Assembly (NCBI RefSeq): GCF_900155425.1
Contig: NZ_LT700190.1
Coordinates: 62,001 to 126,000, forward strand
Origin: Parabacteroides massiliensis
Lineage (GTDB): Bacteria > Bacteroidota > Bacteroidia > Bacteroidales > Tannerellaceae
Length of the DNA stretch: 64,000 nucleotides
Reading direction: 5' to 3'
The first letter of the stretch is position 1; each line of letters starts with the position of its first letter. The position numbers and the translations under genes are program-made. Shown piece after piece: positions 36,634-45,530 of this stretch. The notes beneath the pieces were generated by a model that was not told the origin of the DNA, searched no databases, and worked only from the letters and a program-made list of their open reading frames with translations.

Positions 36634-37026
36634 TTAATTTTGTATTAAATCCTTTTTTCTATATTTCCTCAATGGCTTGAAACTGACAACGCAGCATCCC
36701 TTGACTTTCCGAACTGAAACCACCCTACCGACGAAACCGGAAGGGAAAAAAGTATTGGGCTTTCTTAATTGGTATACTTGGTTGACCTCCGGAATATCTT
36801 TTCTGGGGATAGCCTCGTGCAGGCGGGCACGCATCCCCTTCATGGGTCCCAACATATATGGTATCAGCTCCTCTGCGGCTTTTGTGTGCAGACAGTTTCC
36901 ATATTTGCTTCCGGTCTCCAAGCCAACCGATGCTGAATCCGCAACTACCATTTGGGCGGCAAGGCTGATTGTTCCCATAGCGGAGAGCAAACAGCCCAAC
37001 AATAATCCCTTTCGCCAGTTCTTCAT
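36634..37026 (-). CDS. Small secreted protein, 130 aa
   Basis: Signal peptide (1-24, ending SLAAQ); the mature part starts QMVVADSASVG and ends in a basic segment (RKYRKKDLIQN). It contains two or three cysteines that could form disulfides. Only 1 bp separates it from the 267-aa gene. Family unknown; likely periplasmic. Confidence 0.78.
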   Translation of the reverse strand: MKNWRKGLLLGCLLSAMGTISLAAQMVVADSASVGLETGSKYGNCLHTKAAEELIPYMLGPMKGMRARLHEAIPRKDIPEVNQVYQLRKPNTFFPSGFVGRVVSVRKVKGCCVVSFKPLRKYRKKDLIQN

Positions 37027-37029
37027 TTA

Positions 37030-38829
37030 TCAATTCTCCTTTTCCTGGCCGTTCATCAGTGACTTCAGCCGGTTTATACCTTCGCTGCACTCACCGATGC
37101 GATCGGACAAGTCATTAATCTCTTTCTGGATACGCCTTTCAGTACGTTTCTTCTCTTTCAGTTCAACCTCCATGCTATCACGGTCCTGTGACAGTTTCCT
37201 GCATTCGATGCCTACCCCCAACCGTTGCAGGGAAGATTCCAGTTCCGTTTTCTGTAGCAGCTTGCCCAAAGACATGTCATGATGTATGGGTAACTGGCCA
37301 TACACTTGGGAAGAGAACACTGTCTGACAACGGGACAGCAGATGGACGGGTAACCTGTCCACATACTCTACCAGCAAAGCGGCCATTTTCTCAGACAGCT
37401 CCGTATCTGCAGGTTTGGAGGACATAATCTCTATGATCTCCGAATCAATCTGTGGGTTGTCACCCGCACCGTCATACAGATGGCTTGTATAGAATGAAGC
37501 TGCCGATTCCAGCACCTTGCCAAACCCTGTCAGAATATCCTGTTCCGATTTGGCGTGTAAAGTTCGGCCCAGTTCCAGTGCCACCTGTTTGGCGCTACTC
37601 AGATACTGTTCCACTTCCGGTATCTCCCGTTCGGCCATCAGCCGTGTTTCCTGGGTTTCATCCGGGTGTACCGCCACCTCTTTCAACCATTCCAGCGAAC
37701 TCTCTATTACCAGGCAGGTAGCATCGATGAGCATCTGGTCCAACGGCTCTATTTTCCTTCCCTGTACCTGGGAAAGGTCTAGTCCGAATGACTCATGGAA
37801 AAACGGCGTCTCCATGATGACATCCCCCATGATCCCGCTACGGGACAAAGTCTCTGCCGTCGTACCCGTCCGCATGAGGTACTGCAGTTGTGCACGTGTC
37901 AGTGCCGGGATATAGGCGAAGTTCTGCAACTCGCGTGCTACCATCTCCGCATCCGACATACGCGCAATGCACGCGGAAAACCATTCACGGTCAATGTTAT
38001 GGTCTTCCCAGTTCCTTGTTATCTCAAAGCGTCGGATGAATAAGGTCAGCTCAAGTATCTTCTTCCTTTTCTCGGGGTCACCCTCCCCTTTTCGTCCGGA
38101 AGCGTAGTCGAACTTGTCCAGCTCAGCTTTCAGATAATGAAGTCCATTGCGCTCTGCCACTGGGGTGTAGATTAGTGACTCGTAACTGTCAAAGTCCAGG
38201 GTGTTCTGCACATATTCAGATGATTTGAGCAATTCTTCCAGCACAGAGAACACCCGCAATCCGCATGGAGAGTCATTCAGTATGCCGATTTGTTCTTGGG
38301 TTATCTCAGGTACATCCGTATATCGTGCGACCAGGTCATACAACAGCTCGTAGTTCTCTGAATCATTACGGACTGTACGCTTGAACAGCTCCATGTCCTG
38401 ATCCATCTGAAGGTTGGCGACATACTCAGTATAGGTGTCATAATTCTCTGGATTCTTGCGAAGCTCGGTGGGCAGAATCCCCTTTTCCAGGGCAAAGGCG
38501 CACTCAAGAATTCCCAGCTGATAGCTAGGAACCGTCCTGCTGACAAACTCGATATAATGATTGTTGTTCTCGCCCTGCAGATACGGAATGCTTTCCAGAT
38601 TGTCAAATCTGAATGCGTACACCCGTTCGTTGGGGATGTTGCTGATGTCTTTGAAGCACCGTTCTACCTGTTCTTTGACAAACTGATTCCAGTCTGCCCA
38701 GACCGGGGCATCCTGTGCCACCCTTCGCACCGCCGTTATCCTGCTGTTGTCAAGGTCGTAAGAAAGGAACAGCCAAGCAGGATTGCGGCTTCCTTTCATT
38801 TTATCCAATATGTTGCCCAATTTCATCAT
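37030..38829 (-). CDS. Large cytosolic protein, 599 aa, paralogue of the 1020-aa protein
   Basis: I start at ATG 38829 (MMKLGNILDKMKG); upstream in-frame codons overlap the previous gene. No membrane segments. The N-terminal 110 residues (VYAFRFDNLESIPYL) and the TRAQL block (about 325-360) match the 1020-aa protein by eye. The C-terminal 60 residues form a coiled coil (ELKEKKRTERRIQKEINDL). Family unknown. Confidence 0.8.
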   Translation of the reverse strand: MMKLGNILDKMKGSRNPAWLFLSYDLDNSRITAVRRVAQDAPVWADWNQFVKEQVERCFKDISNIPNERVYAFRFDNLESIPYLQGENNNHYIEFVSRTVPSYQLGILECAFALEKGILPTELRKNPENYDTYTEYVANLQMDQDMELFKRTVRNDSENYELLYDLVARYTDVPEITQEQIGILNDSPCGLRVFSVLEELLKSSEYVQNTLDFDSYESLIYTPVAERNGLHYLKAELDKFDYASGRKGEGDPEKRKKILELTLFIRRFEITRNWEDHNIDREWFSACIARMSDAEMVARELQNFAYIPALTRAQLQYLMRTGTTAETLSRSGIMGDVIMETPFFHESFGLDLSQVQGRKIEPLDQMLIDATCLVIESSLEWLKEVAVHPDETQETRLMAEREIPEVEQYLSSAKQVALELGRTLHAKSEQDILTGFGKVLESAASFYTSHLYDGAGDNPQIDSEIIEIMSSKPADTELSEKMAALLVEYVDRLPVHLLSRCQTVFSSQVYGQLPIHHDMSLGKLLQKTELESSLQRLGVGIECRKLSQDRDSMEVELKEKKRTERRIQKEINDLSDRIGECSEGINRLKSLMNGQEKEN

Positions 38830-38857
38830 CTTTATAATAACGCTGTTCTGTAAAGAG

Positions 38858-39487
38858 TTAAAATCCAGATATATGTTCTTCCATAATTTGCTCCCTCGCA
38901 TGAGGAATGGAGCGAAACATCTCACGTACCAGCTTGGCCACCTTTTCGAGTTGGTCTTCTGCCAATATTGCCAAGTGGTTCCGTTCGTCGTTACGCATCA
39001 TGTTCTCGCTCCCCCTCTTGTTGATGGCTTGGTTATACTTGGCGAAAGCATCGTCCAGATCCTCAGTCAAGCGTTTATGAACAATGGCCAGCTTGCTTGT
39101 CTTCGGATAGCTCGCTATCAGTCTGCCGATAGTGTTCAGGTTCATCCGTACCGTATCCATACGTCCTAAGAAATGTTCCTGCCAGGGAATATTATCAGAG
39201 AAAAAATCGTCGATATTCAGCAACGTGTTCATCTTCTCCGTTTCCCGTTTCACCATCATCGTTGAGAAATAGGAGATATGCGTCTGTAGCTGTAAGATTC
39301 GTGACTGGTTCTCCCTAAGCATATTGAATCCGGCTTCGTGAATACTGTTCCCTTCATACATGGTTTTGGTATTGACAGGATCCACCATCACAATCACCAC
39401 CTGGGAAGCCGCTTCCAGTGTGAAAAGCGAGAGCAGGAATACCATCAGCATACCTCTCGTTGATCTGTTATGAATAGACATTCTCAT
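38858..39487 (-). CDS. Secreted helical protein, second of a tandem pair, 209 aa
   Basis: Signal peptide (about 1-27, ending LEAASQ), mature start QVVIVMVDPVNTK, then long helices. The adjacent 212-aa protein has the same layout and mature start (QFVIYIDPTHK). Secreted helical proteins with Q-V-x-DP starts are typical of VirB5/TraI-like conjugation proteins in Bacteroidetes, so I suggest a minor-pilin role; this is inference. The start overlaps the previous stop by 4 bp. Confidence 0.8.
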   Translation of the reverse strand: MRMSIHNRSTRGMLMVFLLSLFTLEAASQVVIVMVDPVNTKTMYEGNSIHEAGFNMLRENQSRILQLQTHISYFSTMMVKRETEKMNTLLNIDDFFSDNIPWQEHFLGRMDTVRMNLNTIGRLIASYPKTSKLAIVHKRLTEDLDDAFAKYNQAINKRGSENMMRNDERNHLAILAEDQLEKVAKLVREMFRSIPHAREQIMEEHISGF

Positions 39488-40122
39488 TGTTTATGATATT
39501 TCTTTTTGGCCAATTCTTCCATTCTCTCGGGATCCAGCGTGATCATCTTGCCCACATTCACGATATTCTGTCCCTCCTTGGCGATTTCCGCAATCATCTC
39601 CTCGGCCTTGAACAGCAGTGCATTCCGGTCCGCATTGCTCATCTGGTTATCCTCTCCCTCGATGACCGTCGCCTGTTTGAACACCCGTTCGGCGTCGTTC
39701 ACTTCCGCTATCAGTTCGATAAGCCTGTCCCTGAAGAAAAAGGAGGCTTGCGGGTTCGCCTCGATGACAGAAAACCCCATCTGAAGGTTCCGCTTTACGG
39801 TACCTAGTGTCTCGTTGAAACGCTTGATTCGCAATTCATCCGTATAAAAGGCGTATGCGGTTGTCAGGGCGTTATACTGTTCCCTCTTGAGCCGTTCCAG
39901 CTTTTTCATCTCTTCGGAAGCGGTCGTATATAAAGCAGCTGTCGCTGTAGCTGACTTATTTATCTCGGTTATCAATTTTTTGGTGGTTGATATATAATCC
40001 TTCTCACCGGCCTTGTGAGTCGGGTCAATATAGATTACAAACTGTCCCATTGCCGTTACCGGCAGCAGACAGAAGAAAAGCAGCAGCGGCCCCAACCATC
40101 GTATATTGTCAGCAGTTTTCAT
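39484..40122 (-). CDS. Secreted helical protein, first of a tandem pair, 212 aa
   Basis: Signal peptide (about 1-26, ending VTAMGQ) and helical mature protein with heptad-like stretches (SEEMKKLERLKREQY). Likely paralogue of the next gene, with which it overlaps by 4 bp. VirB5-like periplasmic or pilus-tip role is a working guess. Confidence 0.8.
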   Translation of the reverse strand: MKTADNIRWLGPLLLFFCLLPVTAMGQFVIYIDPTHKAGEKDYISTTKKLITEINKSATATAALYTTASEEMKKLERLKREQYNALTTAYAFYTDELRIKRFNETLGTVKRNLQMGFSVIEANPQASFFFRDRLIELIAEVNDAERVFKQATVIEGEDNQMSNADRNALLFKAEEMIAEIAKEGQNIVNVGKMITLDPERMEELAKKKYHKQ

Positions 40123-40136
40123 ATCCTATTTGTCTA

Positions 40137-40688
40137 TCAGTTATGGTTTCCAATTTCGTAAATCCGTTTGAGCTGGCGCTGGCGTTCGACGCGGGTCCGA
40201 AGTTCAATCTGCAATTCCCTTAAGTTCGGGATGCCATAGATATGCATGACTGGAGAGGTTGCGTCCGTCGATACCACATAGAACGAACATATTCCCAGCG
40301 CACGCTCCACCACAGACTCCTTTACCATGTAGTCCGTCACGCGGTACAGTTCCAGATAATCTGTCCTTCGGGCGATAACCCCTCGTTTGAAGCGGATTTG
40401 GTCGGGAGTCAGTGTCCAGCTCGTGCATATCAGCGACAACACAGACCAGAATACTGCAAGCGCCGTCAATACCATGATACCCACCAGCACCTGTAACGCC
40501 CAATGGTATCCGGGCGGCAGATAAAATGAAAGGAAGAAAGCCCCCAGGTACACAACCACGGGTATGAATGCCGAAACGACCAAATATCTCATTTTCGGCT
40601 TTATGTGTATATCCATCACCTGCTCTTGTTTGGAGAGGCAATCATTTGCAGGGTACTCCCTGTCAGAACCGTATTCTCTCATAGTCAT
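40137..40688 (-). CDS. Membrane protein with bacterial PH domain (YdbT/DUF304 type)
   Basis: Two membrane helices (about 36-56 and 64-84) are followed by a PH-like domain (about 90-165): WTLTPDQIRFKRGVIARRTD, a block matching DUF304 proteins. Such proteins are found in membrane assemblies; their role is unclear. ATG 40682 is an alternative start. Flanked by a Toprim gene and the VirB5-like pair. Confidence 0.82.
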   Translation of the reverse strand: MTMREYGSDREYPANDCLSKQEQVMDIHIKPKMRYLVVSAFIPVVVYLGAFFLSFYLPPGYHWALQVLVGIMVLTALAVFWSVLSLICTSWTLTPDQIRFKRGVIARRTDYLELYRVTDYMVKESVVERALGICSFYVVSTDATSPVMHIYGIPNLRELQIELRTRVERQRQLKRIYEIGNHN

Positions 40689-40691
40689 CTA

Positions 40692-41930
40692 TCAAACATT
40701 GTTATAATCACGTCCTCTGCCCCGGTAAAGGATATATTCTTTTTTCGGGGTCTTCCTATATTTCAGGCAGTCGTTCCAATCCTTGAACCAGACCGTTTCC
40801 GTCAGTCCGTCCGCATCCAGTGATTTGTCAGTGAATCGAGGCTTTTTGACTAGGATATTCTGTCTGAGTCCGGCTGCATTCTTAAATGCGGTAAAGGTCA
40901 GCTTGTCGCGGGGGATTGCAAACTTGCGCCCGTTACAGATGAACTCCACCAAATCCTCACGCACCGAACGCTGTAAGGTTACATTCCACAGACAGCATGC
41001 CGTGGATATGTCATAGCGTACACCGCTCTCGTCATTGTCATAGCAGCATACCAGTCTGGCCATTTCAAAGTAATTGTGTATCGCACTGATTTGGGCTCGC
41101 GACACGCTGCCTCCGGTAGATACGAACGCCACGTGCGGCAATCTGCTTAACAGGATTGAACTATTCAGCTCATAAAAACTCATGGCATCTATGGCCGACT
41201 CAAAGAGATATACGAACTCGATGTCCCACGGCTCCCTATTGAAAGACACCACCCAGCACGCATCCACCTTGTTTCCTCCAGCACTGTGTCCCTTATACCT
41301 GTAATTCCGCACCTCGAAGTTGCATATGTCGGTGTTTCCCGGCACCCTGTAAGGAAATGACGTATTGTAATACCGTTTCCCGTCAGCTATATACGCTACG
41401 GAGTTAATGAACGGGCTGAACAGGTCCACCGTTGACGGGGAGAGTTTGCGCCCGGTAATCAGAAAATCCCGGCATTTCTCATTCAGCGGGCATATCTCGT
41501 AGTCCGACAACCGGAATTCCGAATCCGTCCTGTTAGCGGAAAAAGAACCGTTTACGGACTTCAGAGGTTCCGAGAACTGGATACCCGACAATGCTTCGAG
41601 GACAGCCTTGATCCCCTCCATGTCATAATTACCCCTGGAGGAATTTCCGGTCAGCCCCAACACCTCACGGAAATCAGCCATGTGATTGTTGATGAAAGAT
41701 ATCAGATCCCCCTTGTCCCGGCTGTCCTCGTTCCGGTTGAAGTAGTAGTTGGTGCCAGGATTTCTGTGGTTGACAATCACAATCTGGTCACCCCATCTGC
41801 CGTGCCCGTCGTGGATACCCATAGTAACCGAGCGTCCCTGTCCCTTGTCGGCACGAAGCACATAACCAATATACTCGGCTGCCCGTGTAATTGGAATCCT
41901 TAACTTGTAACTGTCAAACATTGCACCCAT
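40692..41930 (-). CDS. Toprim-domain protein (primase-like), 412 aa
   Basis: A Toprim core is visible: YLFESAIDAMSFY (E244) and CCYDNDESG (D298, D300), the acidic residues that bind metal in DnaG-type primases and topoisomerases. The N-terminal half lacks a classical zinc ribbon. Related to the neighbouring 496-aa protein (same FESAIDA motif). Similar Toprim proteins occur on Bacteroidetes plasmids and ICEs, probably in DNA replication or transfer priming. Confidence 0.82.
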   Translation of the reverse strand: MGAMFDSYKLRIPITRAAEYIGYVLRADKGQGRSVTMGIHDGHGRWGDQIVIVNHRNPGTNYYFNRNEDSRDKGDLISFINNHMADFREVLGLTGNSSRGNYDMEGIKAVLEALSGIQFSEPLKSVNGSFSANRTDSEFRLSDYEICPLNEKCRDFLITGRKLSPSTVDLFSPFINSVAYIADGKRYYNTSFPYRVPGNTDICNFEVRNYRYKGHSAGGNKVDACWVVSFNREPWDIEFVYLFESAIDAMSFYELNSSILLSRLPHVAFVSTGGSVSRAQISAIHNYFEMARLVCCYDNDESGVRYDISTACCLWNVTLQRSVREDLVEFICNGRKFAIPRDKLTFTAFKNAAGLRQNILVKKPRFTDKSLDADGLTETVWFKDWNDCLKYRKTPKKEYILYRGRGRDYNNV

Positions 41931-41940
41931 ATCTCACTCT

Positions 41941-43431
41941 TTAGATTTTTCTGCCACTCTTGTTCTGTATACGCTCGTTTGCCTTGGCGATCTGAGCGTC
42001 ACGCTGTGCCTGTTCGACCGCCTCCTTCTCCTGTTGGTGCTGCTTGATGACACCAATCTTCTCAACAGAGCGTTGCAAACCCGCCCGACGTTGCTGTTTG
42101 TCGGCAATGGCCCGGTCGTTCCAGTCCTTGACAGCCACAGACACCTGCTGGTCATTTACCACTTTGATGTAGTTGCCACGAATCGGTTTTTCGCGATCTA
42201 TCATGATACGGTAATCCCGGAACGAATTGGCCAGTTTGGGCAGGGTCAGCTCATCCAGTCCGAGATTTACGGTCTGTCCGTTGAACTTAACCTCGTGACC
42301 CACCAAGTTACTTCTGTACATCAGTGTGGAACCGTCCTTCCTGAAGTAAGAACTCCATCCGGCATCTTTCAAGTCCTGTATTTCCTTCTTACCTTCTTCA
42401 GTACAAACCTTTTCTGCCGTAAACAGCTTTTCTTCACGCTTGTTGACATTGCTAATCTGTATAGTCTGGTTGCTCCAGATGTTATTCAGGATTATATCAT
42501 GCTTGTGTCCGGCCCTGTCCAAATCGAACTCTGCGATAACCTGTGCTTGCGGGCAAGCCTTTTTCAATGACACAACCTGTCCGATTTTAGGGCCGCCGGC
42601 GCATGACACCAGCAAATCCGTATCGAGATTAATCTTCCTTGGGGTCCCGGTCTCTGCCGCCTTCATGCGGTCAACGCTCACGTATGAGATAGCGTCTATC
42701 GCCGACTCGAAGAAGAAAATGCGCTTGACATCCTGAAGATTCGCACGGGTTGCTGACCACATGCCCATGGATACATCGGAACCCGGGGCGGTACGTTTGT
42801 ATCCCACATTCTTGATCTCGAATCCGCAGGGAGTATCCTCACCCACCCTATATAGCGGGAATCCGATGTTCACGATATCCTTTCCATTATGAGTGCCGTA
42901 CTTGGTGTCCTTGATTGTATTGAAGAATCCGCACATCTCGGCCAGTGTATCCCGGTCGATGCACCGTATGTATTGCAGATAGGATTTCAGGGATACGTTT
43001 GAGGTCGGTCCGAACGGTTTGGTTTCCCATCTTTCCGGAGTAAAGGGGATGTATGCCCTTGTCTCTTCCTGGAAGTTCGATGCCGCATGCCGTTCCACAA
43101 ACATGTTCTGGACTGAACCGTAGTAGTCCTGCCATTCTTTGTAGAACGAGGTCCAGTTATGGGAGTAGTTGCTGAAACGGTCCATGAACTCGATGGACAT
43201 GGCCACCACATCCCCGCATTTACCGGAGCGTAAGTTCTTATATTTCTGTCCGTTATCGTAAATCAGAATTTTCTCACCACCGCCTGCCGCTCCGATACGC
43301 ATACAGACAGAACGCTGGCTGCACTCCATCGGGTCCTTTTTGAACCCTATCTTAGTGGCCACATCATATAGCGAAGGCAGTCTGCCATTGCAGATTTCCT
43401 CGATTTTCTCACGTACTGATTTCTTCTCCAT
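41941..43431 (-). CDS. Toprim-domain protein (DUF3991-like), 496 aa
   Basis: Toprim motifs FFFESAIDAISY (E242) and AEFDLDRAGHKHD (D303, D305) in the middle; the C-terminal about 120 residues are basic with a coiled coil. The N-terminal part (CMRIGAAGGGEKILIYDNG) resembles the domain that precedes Toprim in plasmid primases. It precedes the 412-aa paralogue by 10 bp. A primase or DNA-processing role is likely. Confidence 0.82.
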   Translation of the reverse strand: MEKKSVREKIEEICNGRLPSLYDVATKIGFKKDPMECSQRSVCMRIGAAGGGEKILIYDNGQKYKNLRSGKCGDVVAMSIEFMDRFSNYSHNWTSFYKEWQDYYGSVQNMFVERHAASNFQEETRAYIPFTPERWETKPFGPTSNVSLKSYLQYIRCIDRDTLAEMCGFFNTIKDTKYGTHNGKDIVNIGFPLYRVGEDTPCGFEIKNVGYKRTAPGSDVSMGMWSATRANLQDVKRIFFFESAIDAISYVSVDRMKAAETGTPRKINLDTDLLVSCAGGPKIGQVVSLKKACPQAQVIAEFDLDRAGHKHDIILNNIWSNQTIQISNVNKREEKLFTAEKVCTEEGKKEIQDLKDAGWSSYFRKDGSTLMYRSNLVGHEVKFNGQTVNLGLDELTLPKLANSFRDYRIMIDREKPIRGNYIKVVNDQQVSVAVKDWNDRAIADKQQRRAGLQRSVEKIGVIKQHQQEKEAVEQAQRDAQIAKANERIQNKSGRKI

Positions 43432-43467
43432 AGTTATTCCGTTTATTTGGTTCCGTTTATATTATAA

Positions 43468-44466
43468 TCAGATGCTGACCTCCATACTGACAGGTCCTCC
43501 CAAAGGGGAAAGGCAGTCTTCCTGTGCCAGCGCATGACAAAAGTCCTTTCTGTTCTTGAACTGCTGTTCGTCCTCACCCGTATGCGCATATTGTGATACG
43601 ATGAAATAGCGTACAGAAGGCCATAAGGTTGTCAGATCCCTGTAGGAAAGAGACATCAACATATTCCGTTTGGTGTCTCCTATCAGGTATGACTTCTCGT
43701 TGACCGCAAAGGGTATTTTTCGAGCGACCATGTATCGTTCGTTCTTGGCAACGGCATCAACACCTAAGTTATCATAGACACCAATCTTGCTTAGGTGTGC
43801 CACTCCTTCCGATATCGGCTTGCAGGCGATCTTCATTTGCGCCAACTGCTTGTTGTTATTTTCCGATTGCGGCACTACTGTCAAGCTCAATCTTCCCCGT
43901 CCGGCCAACAGATCGATCCGTTCCGACGTTTCCAGCTTTATCTTGCCTTCAAACATTTTGTCAAACACTTTCAGCAGCAGGGTGTCAACGGGCATCTGCT
44001 CCGCATAAATACGTTCGGCTTCACGTATTTCGTCAACTGTTCTGAGCACCTTCTCCGTGTCACTCCGGACGCTCTCGGACAAATTGCCCTGTATGACCAG
44101 CTCCCTGCAGTAGTATTCCAGATAAAGCAGATACAGCTTGTCCAGTGGGATCAGTGTGGCAAACTTCCTTTCCAAGACAGCTCCAATCCCTTTCTTGCGC
44201 AGTTCGTTTCCCGCATTGGTGTTCAAGAGACATTCCATAAACTCTTCAGGCTTGTAGACAATCATCAATTTGAAAAGCCTCTCCACATGGGAAAGCATAA
44301 GGTTTGCCTGCTGCATCGTGACTGAGGGGGAATTCTTGTATTTGGAAATATAATACAACAACCGTCCGCTTAGCTGCTCATGCGTATTCTCCTGGTTCTC
44401 CGTTCCGATAGAATCCAGCAGTCCCTTAAAGTGAAACAAATCTATTTGAATATCCAGTAGTTCCAT
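43468..44466 (-). CDS. Hypothetical protein, 332 aa
   Basis: Soluble, mostly helical at the N-terminus (1-170) and alpha/beta afterwards. No signal peptide and no motif recognised. Sits between the DUF4099-like and Toprim genes, so a DNA-processing link is plausible. Confidence 0.78.
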   Translation of the reverse strand: MELLDIQIDLFHFKGLLDSIGTENQENTHEQLSGRLLYYISKYKNSPSVTMQQANLMLSHVERLFKLMIVYKPEEFMECLLNTNAGNELRKKGIGAVLERKFATLIPLDKLYLLYLEYYCRELVIQGNLSESVRSDTEKVLRTVDEIREAERIYAEQMPVDTLLLKVFDKMFEGKIKLETSERIDLLAGRGRLSLTVVPQSENNNKQLAQMKIACKPISEGVAHLSKIGVYDNLGVDAVAKNERYMVARKIPFAVNEKSYLIGDTKRNMLMSLSYRDLTTLWPSVRYFIVSQYAHTGEDEQQFKNRKDFCHALAQEDCLSPLGGPVSMEVSI

Positions 44467-44471
44467 AATTA

Positions 44472-45287
44472 TCAGCGTTTAAGTCCACCACGATGTCCTT
44501 CACTTTGTTGTGACTGTCCTTGCGATGGAGCGGATGCCTGTTCCGCAGCCACATTCTTCCCGGCCTGGCTTCCTTTGCCTTTGGACTTGCTTGTGGCCGG
44601 TTTCGTGCTCTTTCCCCCACCGAGAACAGAGCTCATGCCCCTCGTTTCCTGAGATTGTCCGATAGAGCCGGCAGAGCGTAACAACCGGTCTTTATTTTCC
44701 GCTATCTTAAGCATATTGTGGCTGACAAGGTCAATTTGGATATCAAAAGGCACATTGTCCTTATTCGTAATGGTCATTTTTGCCCCTGAAGTAAGTTCGG
44801 CCTTCATCTCGTGGGTGATTTCCTGGCCGCCGATACGGTTAGGGATGTCAATCGTGTAACGAGGGCAAGCCACTTGCGCGTTGGTGCCGGGAATCAGCTG
44901 AATCAGGCACTCAACCGGTTGGCCGGTTTGTTCCAAATCAGCCATTTTGATTATCTTCTCACCTTTGTACAGCAGTTCTATCTCACGGGCATCCAAATTG
45001 AACTCATTCACGAACTCTTCCTGGTCACGGACCGGATGGACTCTGAAGCAATATCTTCCGTTTTTTGCATACAAACTGAATCTCGCATATCGGAATCCCA
45101 AGTTGTAGTCTCCCAAATCAACCTGTGGGGTCAGACAACTCCGTCCGTTGGTCAATGTCGTTAATGCATCAATGATATCTTCTGAATCCGGCGCATTCAG
45201 AAAAGCTGATGGTGGAACACCCATTTTGCGCTCAATATCCTCAAAAGGTATTTGGTTAATGTTTATGGTCTCAATCAATTTATCCAT
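44472..45287 (-). CDS. DUF4099-like protein with GLKR tail, 271 aa
   Basis: The N-terminal part (NQIPFEDIERKMGVPPSAFL, TNGRSCLTP, RFSLYAKNGRYCFRVHPVR) matches the DUF4099/DUF3945 pattern found with Bacteroidetes conjugation genes. The C-terminal 80 residues are a disordered, lysine- and serine-rich tail ending RGGLKR. First gene of the 45.3-29.8 kb operon. Confidence 0.72.
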   Translation of the reverse strand: MDKLIETININQIPFEDIERKMGVPPSAFLNAPDSEDIIDALTTLTNGRSCLTPQVDLGDYNLGFRYARFSLYAKNGRYCFRVHPVRDQEEFVNEFNLDAREIELLYKGEKIIKMADLEQTGQPVECLIQLIPGTNAQVACPRYTIDIPNRIGGQEITHEMKAELTSGAKMTITNKDNVPFDIQIDLVSHNMLKIAENKDRLLRSAGSIGQSQETRGMSSVLGGGKSTKPATSKSKGKGSQAGKNVAAEQASAPSQGQSQQSEGHRGGLKR

Positions 45288-45315
45288 AGTCTAATGTTCT
45301 GGTTTATAACTATTG

Positions 45316-45323
45316 CAAATATA
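45316..45323 (-). promoter_or_regulatory. -7 promoter element of the 45.3-29.8 kb operon
   Basis: TATATTTG on the minus strand (TAnnTTTG), about 28 bp before ATG 45287. The -33 element is weak (GATTTACC nearby). Confidence 0.6.
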
Positions 45324-45501
45324 TAATTTTAGCCCGGTAAATCGTTTTCCCTGCCAAATTAAGAAAAGCCAACAAGGGATTATTAACTTATAAAGACATT
45401 ATTTTAATATACATTTATAATTAGAGGCTAATAATAAAAACAGATCATTGAAACCGTCGGAAGAAATCGGTCGATAAAATCCGTATCTCCCTGAAAAGCA
45501 T

Positions 45502-45509
45502 TATCTTTG
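45502..45509 (+). promoter_or_regulatory. -7 promoter element of the lipoprotein/M23 operon
   Basis: TATCTTTG on the plus strand, 21 bp before ATG 45531. Divergent from the minus-strand promoter at 45316; the 45288-45530 gap is AT-rich and could hold a shared regulator site. Confidence 0.6.
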
Positions 45510-45530
45510 CAAAGAATTAAACGACCCATT

